Assembly (NCBI RefSeq): GCF_020360975.1
Contig: NW_025408667.1
Span: forward strand, 9,920,001-9,984,000
DNA: 64,000 nucleotides
Direction: 5' to 3'
Source of the DNA: Hirsutella rhossiliensis
Taxonomy: Eukaryota > Ascomycota > Sordariomycetes > Hypocreales > Ophiocordycipitaceae
This document shows, piece by piece, positions 25,501-39,759 of this stretch. The position numbers and the translations under genes were made by a program. How positions within the stretch are numbered: position 1 is the first letter of the stretch; each line of letters begins with the position of its first letter. The notes under the pieces were generated by a model that was not told where the DNA came from, searched no databases, and saw only the letters and a program-made list of their open reading frames with translations.

Positions 25501-28500
25501 TATATTTAAGTACGACTTAGTAACTAGAAAGCTAAAGTTCTAAGCGCCTTAATAAATACTAAGTTTAAAGGAAACCTTATTACTAAAAGATATATAAACG
25601 TATATAGGCTTAAAATCCTACTAATAAGAGTATTAATAATAGTATATACCGGGTCCCCTATAGATATAGTTAGGAAGGTAGAGACTAATCTCTATCTAAG
25701 TATAGCCTAGATACTAATCTATCTTTATATTATACTAAATAGAGTCTTAGTCTTCTTTATCCTAGGTATACTATTTATTAGAGCTATATATATATTATTT
25801 AATTATTCCTTAAGGAATAGGGATATATAGGTTAAATATTAGATCGGTACTATCTAAGTAGTTACGCTAGTAGTAGGAGCTATTAAATAAGAGCTTTTAG
25901 ATAAGGTCGATATAGTAAAATCCTTTTAGACTATAACCTTAATAGTTAATAAAGACGTATATAAAAGACTAAAACTTAAGGAAACTATATAGGAAATAGC
26001 TACCTAGCTCTTAAGAAACCTTTTTTAGGCTTTATTAATAAAAGTTAAAGAAGATAACCTAGGAGCTACTTAATAATTATAGAGAGAAACCCTTATAGAT
26101 ACCTTAATAGCTAAGATTCTCTTACTAAGAGGTAAGATCTTTAGTTATAGAGGGGGTGCTAACTAAGTCCTTAACCTAGCCTACGTTAGCGTAAATAAGC
26201 CCTTAATAGTATTAGTACGATAGTAATTAATTATAAACGAAGGAGATAAAGCGATTCTAGCTATTAGATCTAAGATAGTAAAAGAGATTATTAAAGTTAT
26301 AGTTATAGAGGCTATAGGAGAATTTAAGAAAAATATTATTAAAGCTAGAAAGAAGTTCTAAAAGATCTAGAAGGTTAAAGTTAAGATAAGGAGGAAATAA
26401 CCTATTAGATTATATAATCTAAAAGTTAATACTCTCTTTAAAAGAAAATTAAATAAGATTAACCCTATTAATAATACTCTATTAAATAGCTCGACGCTAA
26501 AAGGGGACCCTAACTAAAAGAAGACTAAATAAAATACCGTTAAAAATAAGATATAGCCTAGACCTTACTTAGAATACTTAATAGGAAAATTCTTAAGTAT
26601 ATAGAAAGGAAAGCGGCTAATATAAGAAAGACTTAAAGTAATCTATAAATAATTTAAGGGCTTTCTTATAAAGGTAGAAATCTAGATCTTTAATAGTATT
26701 CTATTTAATAAGGAAGTAGCGTTATCCTAGGACTTTATAGAAAGAGGTAGAGTCGACCTAGCTATAGCCCTACTATAAGTTATTAAGATAATAAAATATA
26801 AGGTATAGTAAGTAGCCTTAATCTTAATCCTAAAAGTAATAGAGTAGAAAGTTATTAATATCCTTAAAGTTAAACTAGAAATAAGAGTCCTTAAAGAAAG
26901 GTATAGGCCCTATAAGAACCCTTTTTTCCTAGTAGTAAAGAAAGATAGAGGACTATACTTAATTAATTCCGCTATATATATAAATACCGTTATAATAAGA
27001 GATATAAACCTACTACTAAATATAAATACGTTTAGCGACTACTTCTTAATATATAAGATCCTTTCCCTCTTAAACCTTTTTTTAGGCTATAATTAGATCC
27101 CTCTTAATATTAAAAGCTATAATTTAATAATATTCGTAATACCTATTAGCCTCTATATATATATATACTCCCTTAAGGGGCTATAAACTTAGTCGGCTAA
27201 TTTATAAGGATAATATAAAGAATCCTATAAGACCTTATACTAAATATCTATAGGAATTTCCTTAATAATATAGGTATTAAGGGGCCTAATATAACGTATA
27301 ATAATAAAGAGGTAGCGCTAAGAGTAAGGAGATTTATCTTTAAATACCTTATTAACCTTAATAAAGTCTTAGTTAACGTTAAACTCTTTAGTTATACGAT
27401 TATAAGGGCTAAATCGAAATTCTACTAGTAAGTAACTAAAGTTATTAGTTATATCTATAAAATAAATAGAAGGTGCCTTATAAAAGCTAAAGTTATTAAA
27501 ATTAAGGAATAGATAAGATGCCTTAATATAATATATATTAGAGCTTTCCTTAGTATCGTAGGATACTATTAAATCTAGATTAAATAGTTCGCTATCTTAG
27601 TAAAACCCCTTATAAACTTACTAAAGAAAGAAGTCTATTAAGAATAAGGAGATAAATAAATAAAAGCAATAGCTGCTTTTAAGGAAGCTATTATTAATCT
27701 AGTCTTTTTAGTATCCCTTAACGTTAGCCTAGGAAAAGGAGATATTATTCTAATATATAATACTAGTTTACTTAGCTAAGGGGCAGTCTTAATATAAATC
27801 GTTAATAGAAAGAGGCGCCCTATAAAGTTTAAAAGTAAAACGTAGTTACTAGTAGAAACTAAATATAATACGATAAAGAGGGAGTATAGGGCTATATTAA
27901 GTATACTTAGGAGACTAAGAATATACCTATATAGTATATATTTTATCCTAGAAACTAACGTATAGGTCTTAGTCGATTAACTAAAAGGTGCCCTTAAAGA
28001 CGTTCTTAGAGCTATAGTAACTCGCTAGATAAGCTATATTTTCCTCTTTAACTTTACTATATAATACGTCGAAGGTAAGAAGAATAGTATAGCTAATAGA
28101 CTCTTAAGAAAGCTTAAAAGACCTTTTAATATATTAAATAAGGAAATAAAAAGCGATATTAAAGAATTTATAGACTTTTACTTAAACGTAGTATAAGGGA
28201 CTAAGCTATAAAGGGACTACTTAAAGGAATTAAGGATAATTATAGACTTCCTTTAAACGTTAAAATAGCTAGAGGGCCTTTTTAAATAAGACTATAGGAA
28301 GTTACGTTTAAAGAGTTTAAATTTCTACGTTAAAGATTAAAAGCTTTAGCGACTTCCTAAGAAGGAAGAAAGGGGACCTATACTAGTCGTAGACGACTTA
28401 AAAGAATAGAAAAGGATTATTATAAAGTACTACGCGTAAATAGGATATAAAGGATAATAAGTTATATATATATTCGTAAAGGATAGGTATTAGTAGGCTA

Positions 28501-29265
28501 GCTTTTAAAACGATATTTATAGTATAATCTCTTCCTATAAAGAATACTAATACTTTATAACTAAGAGACCCTAAGAAGTTATAACCGCGACCGCGCCTAG
28601 CTACCCTATAAGTAAGATTTACTTTAATAGCTAGTATATACTATTTAATTATAGGTATTCGTACCTTATAAAAGTATAAGACGACCTTACTAAATAAGTA
28701 GAAGTAACCCTAGTTAAAGAAATTACCGTAGGAGCTATAACTAAATTTATACTCTTTATTATTTATAGGTATAGCGTAATACTATACGCTATAATCGATA
28801 GAGGGCTTAAAATAAAGAAAGACTTTAAGTATATCCTAAAAGATATAGGCATTAAAGTTATTTAAACTTTAGTATATAATCTAAAGGTAAACGCGGTAAT
28901 AAAATAAGGGTACTAAAGGTTAATAATAGTACTTATAAAAATAGCGGAGAAAAAGGGTAAGTAGATTAAATACCTTAACTAAGTAATCCTTATAGACTAA
29001 ATAGTAGTTAAAGAGTCTTATAAAATATTAGCTTTCTACCTACTATATAAATAGGAACTAATACTACCTCTTAAGGTAGAATACCTAACTTAGCGATTAA
29101 TTAACTAAGATAAAGTAAAGATAAGAAAAGAATTATTTAAAGTATAAGTATAAGTTTTAAAAAGGAAAGAAAAAAATATAAAAGAAGCTAAGAAAAGAGT
29201 AATAAGATATTAGAATCGATTAATAGAAAGGATAGATAAAGCTAATAAGTATATAATAAGGAAAG
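22580..29265 (+). mobile_element. Gypsy element B2, part 1: gag, protease, RT, RNase H, integrase (RIPed)
   Basis: A long gag track (about 22690-25000) includes a CX2CX4HX4C knuckle at about 24256-24303 (YFYYSKEGYYLNKY, RIPed). A protease-like region lies near 25550. RT (about 26900-27300) has the block YKNPFFLVVKKDRG and a catalytic box at 27252-27288 reading FLNNIGIKGP, where B1 reads FLDN; the ancestor was probably FLDDIGIKGP, a Gypsy clade variant. RNase H follows, then integrase (about 28250-29150). Stops are almost all TAA/TAG at Gln/Trp positions. The track is cut at 29265 by D (TSD GAAAG, 29261-29265) and resumes at 37101. Confidence 0.85.
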
Positions 29266-29780
29266 TATTATAAACTAGCTAACTATAAGGGGAAGACGGT
29301 TAAAATATAGGCCGTATAGCTAAAGTATAAGATACTAAGCGCTATAGACTATAGAAGAACTATTAATATAAAGGTTATATAATAAATTAGTTAGATTAGT
29401 TAGATCGGATAATCGATACTAAGTAAACTAAGCACCGATTAGTCTAATTAGTTAGATTAGCTAGATTAGTACTAAGTAGACTAAATAAGCTAAATATAAT
29501 AGGCAATATCGTTAAGGTAAGGAAACTATAGATATATAGCTACTTACTTTTACTCCTTTAAATAGATAGCTCTTTAGCTTTTAATATAATTATTATAATC
29601 TCTATTATAATCTTATCTTTAATTCTAATTACTTAATTACCTAGTTATAGTCTATAGTCTATAACCTCCGACTTATTACTAACGTAATATACTTATTATT
29701 ATTTAGACTACGCCTTATTATATCTATTAATATAAACCTCTTAATAGGTTTATCCCTTAAGAATAATACTAGTCGTTATA
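29266..29780 (+). repeat. D 5' LTR (515 bp)
   Basis: Starts TATTATAAACTAGC and ends TAGTCGTTATA, RIPed forms of TG...CA ends. Direct repeat of 36581-37095. Its right half is shared with the H LTR (762-991). Confidence 0.9.
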
Positions 29781-32700
29781 CGTTAAAAGCTCTTATTTAG
29801 TATAATACCGCGTTACTTTAAGTAGTATCGTAACTATTAATATACCTATATAGTAAGCTAGATTAACTAACTCTAGAGCTACTATATCGCCTTAGGATAT
29901 AATACGCGAAATTATCGCCCTTTAATATAAGGTATAGCTACTTAGGAACGAAGGAGGTAACGGATAAGTTAGGGACCTTAGAGAAGTAGTTAAACTAAAA
30001 TAGCTAGGACTATTCGATAGTACTTATAGTATGCTTTAAGACTTTCTTACCTAACTTAAGGCCTACTACCGGTTTTACCTTACTAAACTCTTAGACCTAG
30101 TCGAAAAGGTACTTTATATAGGAAATTATTTATCTAGAATAGTACTTACTTAGTTTAAACCTATTATAAAGGACTTTCTCGATAACTAACTAGCGCGATA
30201 AGATAATAAGATAAACGAAGTCTTTACTAGTTTCTAGGGATTTAAAGAAGCTATTATAAAAGTATTTAGAATAACTAACGAGGAATAAGAAGCTAAATAA
30301 AAACTTTAAGAACTTTAATAAAGGATCTTAGTATTAGATTATACTATAAAGTTCCGTTAAGTTACCTTAAAGCTTAATTAGGATAACGAACCTCTTATAT
30401 TATAATTCTATAATAGGCTTAAAGAAGAAGTTAAGGACGAGCTTTATAAGGAAAATCGACTTAATAACCTCTTACACTATATAACTATAGTAGTATAAAT
30501 TAATAATAAATAGTATATGCGATACTAAGAAAAGAAATAAGGAAGAGGAAACTAAAACCCTTCTTATAGGAATAACTTTAACTAACGCGCTAACTATAAA
30601 AAGAAGTATAAAACTCCTATTACCTATACCTATATAACTAACCTAAGTAAGATAGATCTAAATATAATATAGAAAAGTAAAGGAAAGTATTTTAACTATA
30701 GGAAACTTAAATATTACTCTAAGGAATAGAGATAACCTTATAAGGAAAAGAAAACCTATTAAGTACTAGCCCTAAAAGGTAAGAAATACTTAAACGCTAC
30801 TAATAAATAGGAACTAAAGTATAAACTCCTTAGTTAAACTATATACTATAACGATAAATATATAGTATACCTAAGCGATAAGAATAGTACTAGATAGTTC
30901 CTAAAGCTATTAAGGAAAACCCTTATAATAATATAACGAAGGGATCCTAAAATATAGAAATAAGTTAAATTCGTAGAACTAAAATACCTTTATCTTAAAA
31001 GAGTCTCTTAAGACTAGATTAAAAAGAACGGTAAACGATTCTAAGAAGATATATAAAATAAAAATCGATAATAATAATAGGTAGTCTATAAATAATATAA
31101 TAAAGAAGATATAGATATAGCCCTTATATTTACGAAACTTAGATAATAACCTAAAGAAGACTAACGAAGTATTAATAATATAAGCTCTAAAGAATAAGAA
31201 ATACTTAGAGAAATAGAAGATAAGAACGAACTTATATTACTACCATCGCTATTAAGGGAAAACGCTATAATTAAAAAATACGCTTTATACTTTAAAGAAT
31301 TTAAAGAAATACTTAAAATTAAAACCTAATAAATACCTTAAATTCGATATTAACTAGTACTATATAAAAGAGACTATACTATAGCTATCGCTATAGTCGA
31401 TACCTTTATAGCTCTATAATAAAAATAGTAACTATAAGGAGAATTTAAAGACGATCTATAAATACTACTTACTTATAAGTACTATAAGTATATTTTATAG
31501 ATATTATACGTTTACTTAGATTATATAATATACTTTTAGATAAAGGTATAATATAACGCCTTCTTAGTTAAGTTTAAAAGATAAGTACTTTCGAAACCCT
31601 ATCTAAGTATAAAACTAAATTACTAAAAGATCGATTAATACTACCTAAACGACTAAGTTATATTATTAGGACCTAACTATAGTACGCTACTTAAATACCG
31701 CGATAATTATAGTTTACTAATAAGATATCTTTCGGAAATATATAAAATCTATAAATACGCTAAGATAAAGGAATAGTATAGCGCTACTCGCTCTAAAGTA
31801 TCTAAACTATTAATCTTTTAAAGACTTATATAATAAGTTAAATATAATAAAGAAGATTATAATAAATATATATACTTAAACTATAGAGTATATAAATATA
31901 AAAAAGTATAAGTATAGTATAAACGATATAATAGTATACTAAAAGATTACTAGTAATATATATAAAGGCTATAAGCCATATTTAACTAAGGAAAAATTAA
32001 CGTAGACGAACTATATATAAAATAAAAAGATATAGAACGAAAACTTAATCTTTAGTATAAAAATAAATAGAATTACGATATAAACTACGTAATTAACTAT
32101 AAAGTAACTTAGTATAAACGATATAGCGTCGAGAAATAAGAAATCTTTAACTAGTTATAAGAAGTTAGCCTCTTAAGTTAAATAATAACTTAACGCGATA
32201 AAAGAATAAAGAAATAATACTAGTAATAAATCGAAGAAGAATATATAAATAAAATAAATAAGGACTAGGTAAAAAACAAGGTATACTATCTATAAAAGGG
32301 CTATAAACTAGTATAATATAATAAAATCTAAGGACCTTATATATAGTAATAGTAAGCTATAGTAATTAAATAATATTAGATATTTAAATCGCGGGATATT
32401 ATATATATATACTTCTAGATTATAGCGCGATAGGTAATTACGTTTTACTTAAAGTCGTTAATCGTTACCGACTTATATAGAAATATAAGAAGGATCTATA
32501 TTTACTTATAAATATTAAAGGAGAGGCCTTTAACTATAATAACGGAATTATTAATATAGAGATTAATTACCTTAATATTAATATCTAGGGCTACGATAAA
32601 TAAATTAACTTTAATATTATAGATATTAAAGAATATAACCTTATATTAAGGCTTCTATAGCTATAGGAGAGCAACCTATTAATTAACTAGAAAACTAGCT

Positions 32701-35700
32701 AGCTATATTAGGATAAAGATATAAGTTTCTAGGACTAGTAGATTTAAGAGAAAGTAAAATTTTACGATAATTTAGCTACTAAATAAGATAATAAGGATAA
32801 CTATTTAAGTAAATTATTATAAGCTTTAGTAATATAAATAAAAATAGCGACCGAACTAATAGATATAATAAAATCGATTAATAAGACCTATATACTAACT
32901 AATATAGCTATATAACCTAGTATCTAATATAAGTAGAATAAAGGATATAATAAGAAGATTTAAAGAGTTATTACTACTCTAAGGAAAGACCTTAAATAAA
33001 TTAATAAAGAGCTTAAGTTAAGGGAAACTAGCTCTTAAAAGAAAGAATAAAGCCTATAAGATAAAATAAAGAATATCCCTTAAGAATACTAGAAATATAA
33101 TAAACTCTTTAAGGAAGAACTTAAGATAGGGTTACCTAAATATAGTTAATAAGACTATAAAATTTATCTTAAGGATAGAATAATACTAACGTTTTATAAG
33201 ATCTATAACTTAAACGAAAAGTAACTATAAACGCTATATAACTACCTTAACGAGAATCTATAAAAGGGATATATATAAACGTTAATATCTAAAGTAAGCT
33301 ATCTAGTTATATTTATTTTAAAGAAAAATAGTAAGCTATAACTAGTTATTAACTATAGACGCTTAAACGATATTATAATAAAGGACCAAATACTATTACT
33401 ATTTATATCGGAACTACGAGATCGACTATATAGTAAAAAATAGTTTATAGCTCTTAATCTTAAAGGCGCCTATAACTTAATATATATAAAAAAGGGATAT
33501 AAATAGATAATAGCCTTTAGAATAAAATTTAGACTATTTAAATATCTAGTAATACTATTTAGACTTATAAATATACTAGCTACCTTTTAATAGATAATTA
33601 ATAATATCCTATATAAATACTTAGATATCTTTATAGTAATATACCTAGATAATATCTTAATCTTCTTAAATACCTTAGAAGAATATAAGGAATACGTCTA
33701 TAAGGTACTTAGCGTACTTTAAAATATAAAGTTACTAGTTAAGCTAGAGAAAAGTAAGTTCTATATATAAGAAGTAGACTTCCTTAGATATATAATCTTA
33801 CTAAGAGAGATATAAATATAATAAGATAAGATTAACTTTGTTAAAAAATAGCTAACGCTAAAGAACGTTAAGGACGTATAAAGTTTCCTAGGATTTATAA
33901 ACTACTACTAACGATTTATTAAAAATTTCGGAAAGATTATAGTAGTACTATACGACTTAACGAAGAAGGAAAAAGAATTTATATAGAACGATAAAGCTAA
34001 CGAAGCTTTTAAATATATTAAAACTACGATTATATAAGAACTAGTCTTAACTACCTTTAATCTAAAATAATAAATCGAACTTAAAACCGATATATTAGAC
34101 TTTACTCTAAAAGTATAAATCGGATAAAAAGATAATAAAGGAAGACTATAACTAATTATATTCTACTTAAAAAAGCTATATAGCGTAGAACTTAATTACC
34201 CTATCTATAATAAAGAATTCCTTATAATTATCTAAGCTTTTAAGGAATTTTAATACTACCTTCTTAAAAGTAAGTATAAAGTTAAGGTCTATATAGATTA
34301 TAAGAATATCTTATATTTTATAATAACGTAATAATTAAACGGACGATAGATCTAATAGGCCGAATATCTATTAGAATTCGACTACGAAATAATCTATAGA
34401 AAAGGAATAGAAAACGGTCGAGCTAATACCCTTAGCTAACGATCTAACTACGATATAAGAGCACTTATTATAAAAGGATAACTCCTTAAACTTAACGATA
34501 AAGGAAATATATAATAACGATAGCTTAACGTAATCTTTAAGGTTAATCTAGATAAAAACTTTATAAAGAAGATCTAATAAGCTTACGATAAGGTTAATTA
34601 AGAACTACTTTTAGTTATTTAGGAAGATAGCCTAGTAAAGTATTAAGGAAAAATCTTTATATTAAAAGAACTCTAAAACGAAGTTATACGCGAAATCTAT
34701 AGACACTTAATATATAGATACTAAGGAATCTAAAGGATAATAGAAAGAATTTAACGAATCTATAACTTTTTATAGATAAAGAAACGAATTAGTAAAACTA
34801 TTAGAAAATATAAACTTTACGTATAAAGTAAAGCGGAACGATATAAGCTATATAAAGAATTATAACCGCTACTAGTACTAAAGAAACTATAGGACTTAAT
34901 AGCTTTTAACTATATTATAAAGCTACTATCGTTAAAAGAACCTATAACTAACGTTAAGTACGATAGTATATTTATTATTACCGATAAATTAACGAAATAT
35001 AGCTACTTCTTACTATATAAAGAAGCTAGTAATACTAAAGAACTAGCCTATATCTTTTTATAAACTATTATTAGTAATTATAGACTACTAAGCGAGATTA
35101 TCTTTAATAAAGGAAGTATATTTATAGTAAAATTCTAGTAGGCCCTAATAGTATAATTAGGAATAAAATATAAGCTTAGTATAGCTTATTACCTATAAAT
35201 AGATAGATAAATAGAACGACTTAACTAAACGCTTAAATAATACTTACGATACTATATTAGCTATAAATAAAACAATTAAGTTAAATAGCTATTAATAGTA
35301 TAACTAGCTTATAATAGCTTAGTTACTAAGATAACTAAACTCTTACTAGTATACGCTAATTATAGATATAACCTAGAGGTATTTAAGGTTACTTAATAAG
35401 GACTATAAGTAGAACGAGCGATACTATAAGTAGATTAGCTATAAAAATTATATAAAGAAATATAATAAGAACTTTAATTCGTTAAAGAACGAATATCTAC
35501 TTATTATAATCGAAAAAGCTTATAAGGACTAATCTTTTAAGAGGGAGATATAGTCTACCTCGTATAACGAAATATTAAAATAAAACGACTAAGTAATAAA
35601 TTAGATTTTAAGAAACTTAGACCGTTTAAGGTTAAGAAAACTATTTTAAAAGTTAACTATAAACTTTCGCTACTAACGATAATACGGATATACCTAATAT

Positions 35701-36580
35701 TTTATATCTTATTATTAAAACTAGTACTATAAAACGCTAAACTATAGGAAAAAATTAAAGTTAACGATAATTAAGAATATAAAGCTAAATAAATACTAGA
35801 TATAAGAAAATAAGGTTAGTAATAAGAATACCTTATTAAATAGAAAGGATATAGACTAAAGGAAAATACCTAGAAACTACTTAAGCACTTAACCTACTAT
35901 AGTTCTCTACTCCGATAGTTCTATTAGTAATACTAGTAGTAACGCTATTAGACTATAACTATAAGTTAAGTTCTAACCACGGAAAAGCATTATCTAGAAC
36001 CGCTATTTTAAGGGTCAACGATAAGTCTAACTCGTTTAATATATAAAGCTCTTAACGTAATATACGCGATTACGCCTTAAAGTATCGATCGATTTAAGAA
36101 GAGATATCGATCTCTTCCTACTACGCCCTTATAAGAGCAGTATATATAGCGGCCGCTATAGCCGCGAGCCGACCGACCTCTTAGCGCTTAGATTAGGCAT
36201 TAACCTAAAGACGATTCTTCTAGACCTTAAGGCTATCGAACTCCGCTATTAAAAAATTTCTATTATAATAACGAATGCCTTTTTTTATATAAGATAAGTA
36301 TTTCGAATATCCTTTTAGGATAAAATATAACGAGCTACTCTCTTAGTAAGGCGAATACCGACCTATTTTAAATAACTAAATACCGATTTTTTTTAATTTA
36401 AGATACTACGTCCCTATAGCGTTAAGTAAAAGAACGGAATAATTTAGAAACGCGAGAACTAAATATAGTTAGCTATAGTAAAAAAAATATAAAGAAGGAA
36501 AGAACGTACTAATACTTAAGGGCGACGTACTATACTACTTATAATCCTTAGGATAAGGATTATAGGGGAGGAGAGAATAA

Positions 36581-37095
36581 TATTACGAACTAGCTAACTA
36601 TAAAAGGAAGACGGTTAGAATATAGGCCGTATAGCTAAAGCGTAGGATACTAGGCGCTACGGACTATAGAAGAACCGTTAATACGAAGGTTATATAACGG
36701 ATTAGTTAGATTAGTTAGATCGGATAATCGATACTAAGTAAACTAAGCACCGATTAGTCTAATTAGTTAGATTAGCTAGATTAGTACTAAGTAGACTAAA
36801 TAAGCTAAATATAATAGGCAATATTATTAAGGTAAGGAAACTATAGATATATAGCTACCTACTTTTACTCCTTTAGATAGATAGCTCTTTAGCTTTTAAT
36901 ATAATTATTACGATCTCTATTACGATCTTATCTTTAATTCTAATTACTTAATTACCTAGTTATAGTCTATAGTCTATAACCTCTAACTTATTACTAACGT
37001 AATATACTTATTATTACTTAGACTATACCCTATTATATCTACTAATATAAACCTCTTAATAGGTTTATCCCTTAAGAATAATACCGGTCGTTATA
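36581..37095 (+). repeat. D 3' LTR (515 bp)
   Basis: Starts TATTACGAACTAGC after a purine-rich tract and ends CCGGTCGTTATA. It is less RIPed than the 5' LTR at several sites (for example CG-containing words such as TTACGATC kept). Followed by AAAAG, the altered TSD. Confidence 0.9.
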
Positions 37096-37100
37096 AAAAG

Positions 37101-39759
37101 AAAGCCTATAACCTAGAGACCTTATCTTACTATTCGACGTAAGACGATTTAATAATCTAAGGAGGTAAGCTAAGTATTAAATAAGGTAGAACGGTCCCTT
37201 TTAAGTAGTATTACGCTTAAAGTAGTCTAGGGCGTATAAGATTAAGACTTTAAATAGAATCGTACTTAATAAGATAATCCTAAGAGAGTATTTAAAGAAG
37301 TTTAAAAAGGATAAGGAAGGTTAGTAGTACTCTACTAAGGATAACTAGTTACTCTAAGATAAGATTACTCTTAATAAGAGGAGGAAGGAAGAAATAATAA
37401 ATAAAGTAGATAATTTACTACTCTTACTAAGTAAAGAAGCCTTAAATTAAATAGTACTATAGTTATAACGACTCCTTAACGAACCTTAGAAGGATTAAAG
37501 CTAGGAAGAGGAAGAAGAGCGACTATAGATACCTAAGAAAGCTTATAAAAAGATTTACGGCTTTTAATAAAAAAGAATTCTTTTTTTATAAGCTTATTCT
37601 TCCTCTTCCTAGCTTTAATCCTTCTAAGGTATATAATCGAGGTTTAGCTACTATAACTTAGTAAAGTAAAAAAGGATCTCTATATAGGAGCCTTAAAAAC
37701 GCTAATCTAATAAGAAAAGGAGGAGGTAAAAAGGAGCTAGGGAGGAAAAGGCAGTAAAGATAAAAATCTATAACTATTATAAGAAGCACGCTAGAACCTA
37801 ACTAGTAACTAGGGCACCGTCTAACTATCTAATCGAAGGACGACTATAGTAGCTAAGATATTTATAAGCGCCTTACTTACTACCTTATAGTTTTAAATTT
37901 TCTACCTAAGGCTCCTTAAGTAAATAAAGATAATATTTCCTACCTTTCCTTAATAATAACCTACCCTTTACTACCTTAAAAAAGATAAATAGAGATATAA
38001 TTAAATAATAAAGTAAGAAAATAAATATTCTTACTACCTACCTCCCTTAAGAATAGGAGTTTTTACTTTATAAATAAGGACGTTTATTTTTTATTATAAA
38101 AAGGGAGACCCGCTATAGCGAAAATAAACGCGCTTATAAGATAAATTTTAATATATTTTTAACTTATTAAATTAAATATATATAACCTTAAGAGAAAAAC
38201 TTTTACTATTAAAGATAGCGATTAAATAAGGCTACCTACTCCCGGTAAACCTATTATAGACTACTATAAAGCGAACTTAAAGACTATTTAATTATTACTT
38301 AAGAGAGAGCTCGTTAAACCTATATAATCTCTTTCTAAGTAAAATAGGTATAAGGTTAATTTCCTCCCTTTCTTTTAAATCCTTAGTAGGACTAAAGGGA
38401 TTAAGGATATTATAAAGAAGATAAAGGGCGGTCTTATTACTAATATACTTATTATAAAATTTATTAGTCTTAAGGTTAGTATAGAAATTATAACCGTATA
38501 TATAGTTAGCGAATCTATTAAGGTCGTAAGTAGCCCTATAGTATCTAGGGAAGTGCCGCTATTTATAAATAGGCGCCTTAGTTAAATCCTAGATATAGTT
38601 AGCGTAAGAACCGCTAGTAGTACCTAAAAGAGAGATATACTTATAAAAAGGAAATATAATATACTTATAAGCGGAAGTTATAGTTATTTAATAAGTTCGA
38701 ATATACCCTTAATAAAAGTAAGGATTATAAGTTCTATATAAAGTAATTAGGACTACTTAAAAGTATTCTTATTACTTTAAACTAAGCTAAGAAAAGAAGT
38801 ATCTACGCGGATAAGCGATTTTTATAGGGATATAGGTTACTAGCTAACGTCTATAATAAAGGGTATAGAAGATAATTTAATTATACCGACCTAGTATACT
38901 CTTAAGAAAGTAGGAGAGAAGAGAGCGACCGCGCGCTTTAATCCTAATAATATTAGGAGCTTTTAATAAAACCTATAACTAAAAGGCAATTTCTATATAA
39001 ATTAGAAACCCTTAGTAACTAATATTATTTCTACTATAGACCTAGGTCTTAAAGTAACTATAGATTTATAAAAGAAGATAGTTAGAACGAGCTAAGTAAG
39101 ATTAAATAAGTTAGATAGTTATTACTTAAAAGTACTCTATATAAAAAGGAAAGACCTTAGTATAATAATTCTAAGTAAGAAGAGTAGTAGTAATAAGGGA
39201 AGCTCGTAGAAGAGTAGTTAAAAAGAGGTTAACGATATTTAGTAGCTCTTTAGTTTTAAGTTTAGCGGTCTTATAAAATATAATAAAGAAGAAAAGGTAG
39301 TTATAAAAAGAGAAGATAAGAGGTAGCGGTCTAGAGAAATAAAGAAGATAGAGGAGAGAAGAAGAAGAAAAGGAATAGAAAGAGTAAAAAGGAAAAGAAA
39401 AAGGTAGAGATTAGATAGCTTACTAATCGATAACTAGTAAAAGAAGCTATTTAGGCATAACCCTTAAATACGCTTAAGACCTTACCGCTATAAAGGCCGG
39501 CTAAAGTAACTAATAACCGCGCGCTTTAATAACTATTTATTCCTCTTACTATACCCTTCTTCTTCCTTCCTTCTTCTTCCTTTTATATATATATATATAT
39601 ATATACTTTATATACTTCCTTACTTATAACGATCCCCTTTACTAATATAACTCTTATATATATATATAATACTTAGCCTCTTAGCGTTATAACTTAAAAC
39701 TACTTACCTTAACTATTTAATCTTATCTTTTACCTTTCTTTCGCTTACTCTACCCTTTC
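37101..39759 (+). mobile_element. Element B2, part 2: integrase tail and antisense reading track
   Basis: From 37101 to about 37560 the sequence continues the integrase C-terminus (reads like FDTRRFNDLRRKLSIK, then a GPY/F-like stretch). This joins exactly to 29260 once D and its TSD are removed, as B1 (about 11900) shows. From about 37640 to 39430 the minus strand holds the counterpart of the + track at 9700-11450 in B1, with no recognised function. A run of alternating TA near 39583-39604 is a simple repeat also present in B1 (near 9483-9502). Confidence 0.7.

Larger units (their letters stand above)
29266..37095 (+). mobile_element. Gypsy chromovirus D, complete 7.8-kb copy (RIPed)
   Basis: Bounded by 515-bp LTRs (29266-29780 and 36581-37095) and a 5-bp TSD, GAAAG / AAAAG, one RIP change apart. 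Orientation +. Gag lies in about 29800-31200. RT is at about 33250-33960: the catalytic box near 33641-33665 reads YLDNILI, and RFINYY-type sequence follows. Integrase is at about 34650-35500 (ITDKLTKYSYF, YYLQIDRQIERLNQTL). A chromodomain at about 35780-35890 reads EYKAK..ILDIRK and EYLIK.KGY.LKENT.K. The chromodomain marks a chromovirus, a class that often targets heterochromatin. About 600 bp with a weaker RIP signature lies between the chromodomain and the 3' LTR, ending in a purine-rich run (about 36563-36578). Confidence 0.9.

Noticed and set aside
39583..39604. Alternating TA run considered as an origin or CRISPR-like repeat
   Set aside because: A simple AT dinucleotide repeat created or lengthened by RIP. 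The same run is present in B1. No spacer-repeat order.
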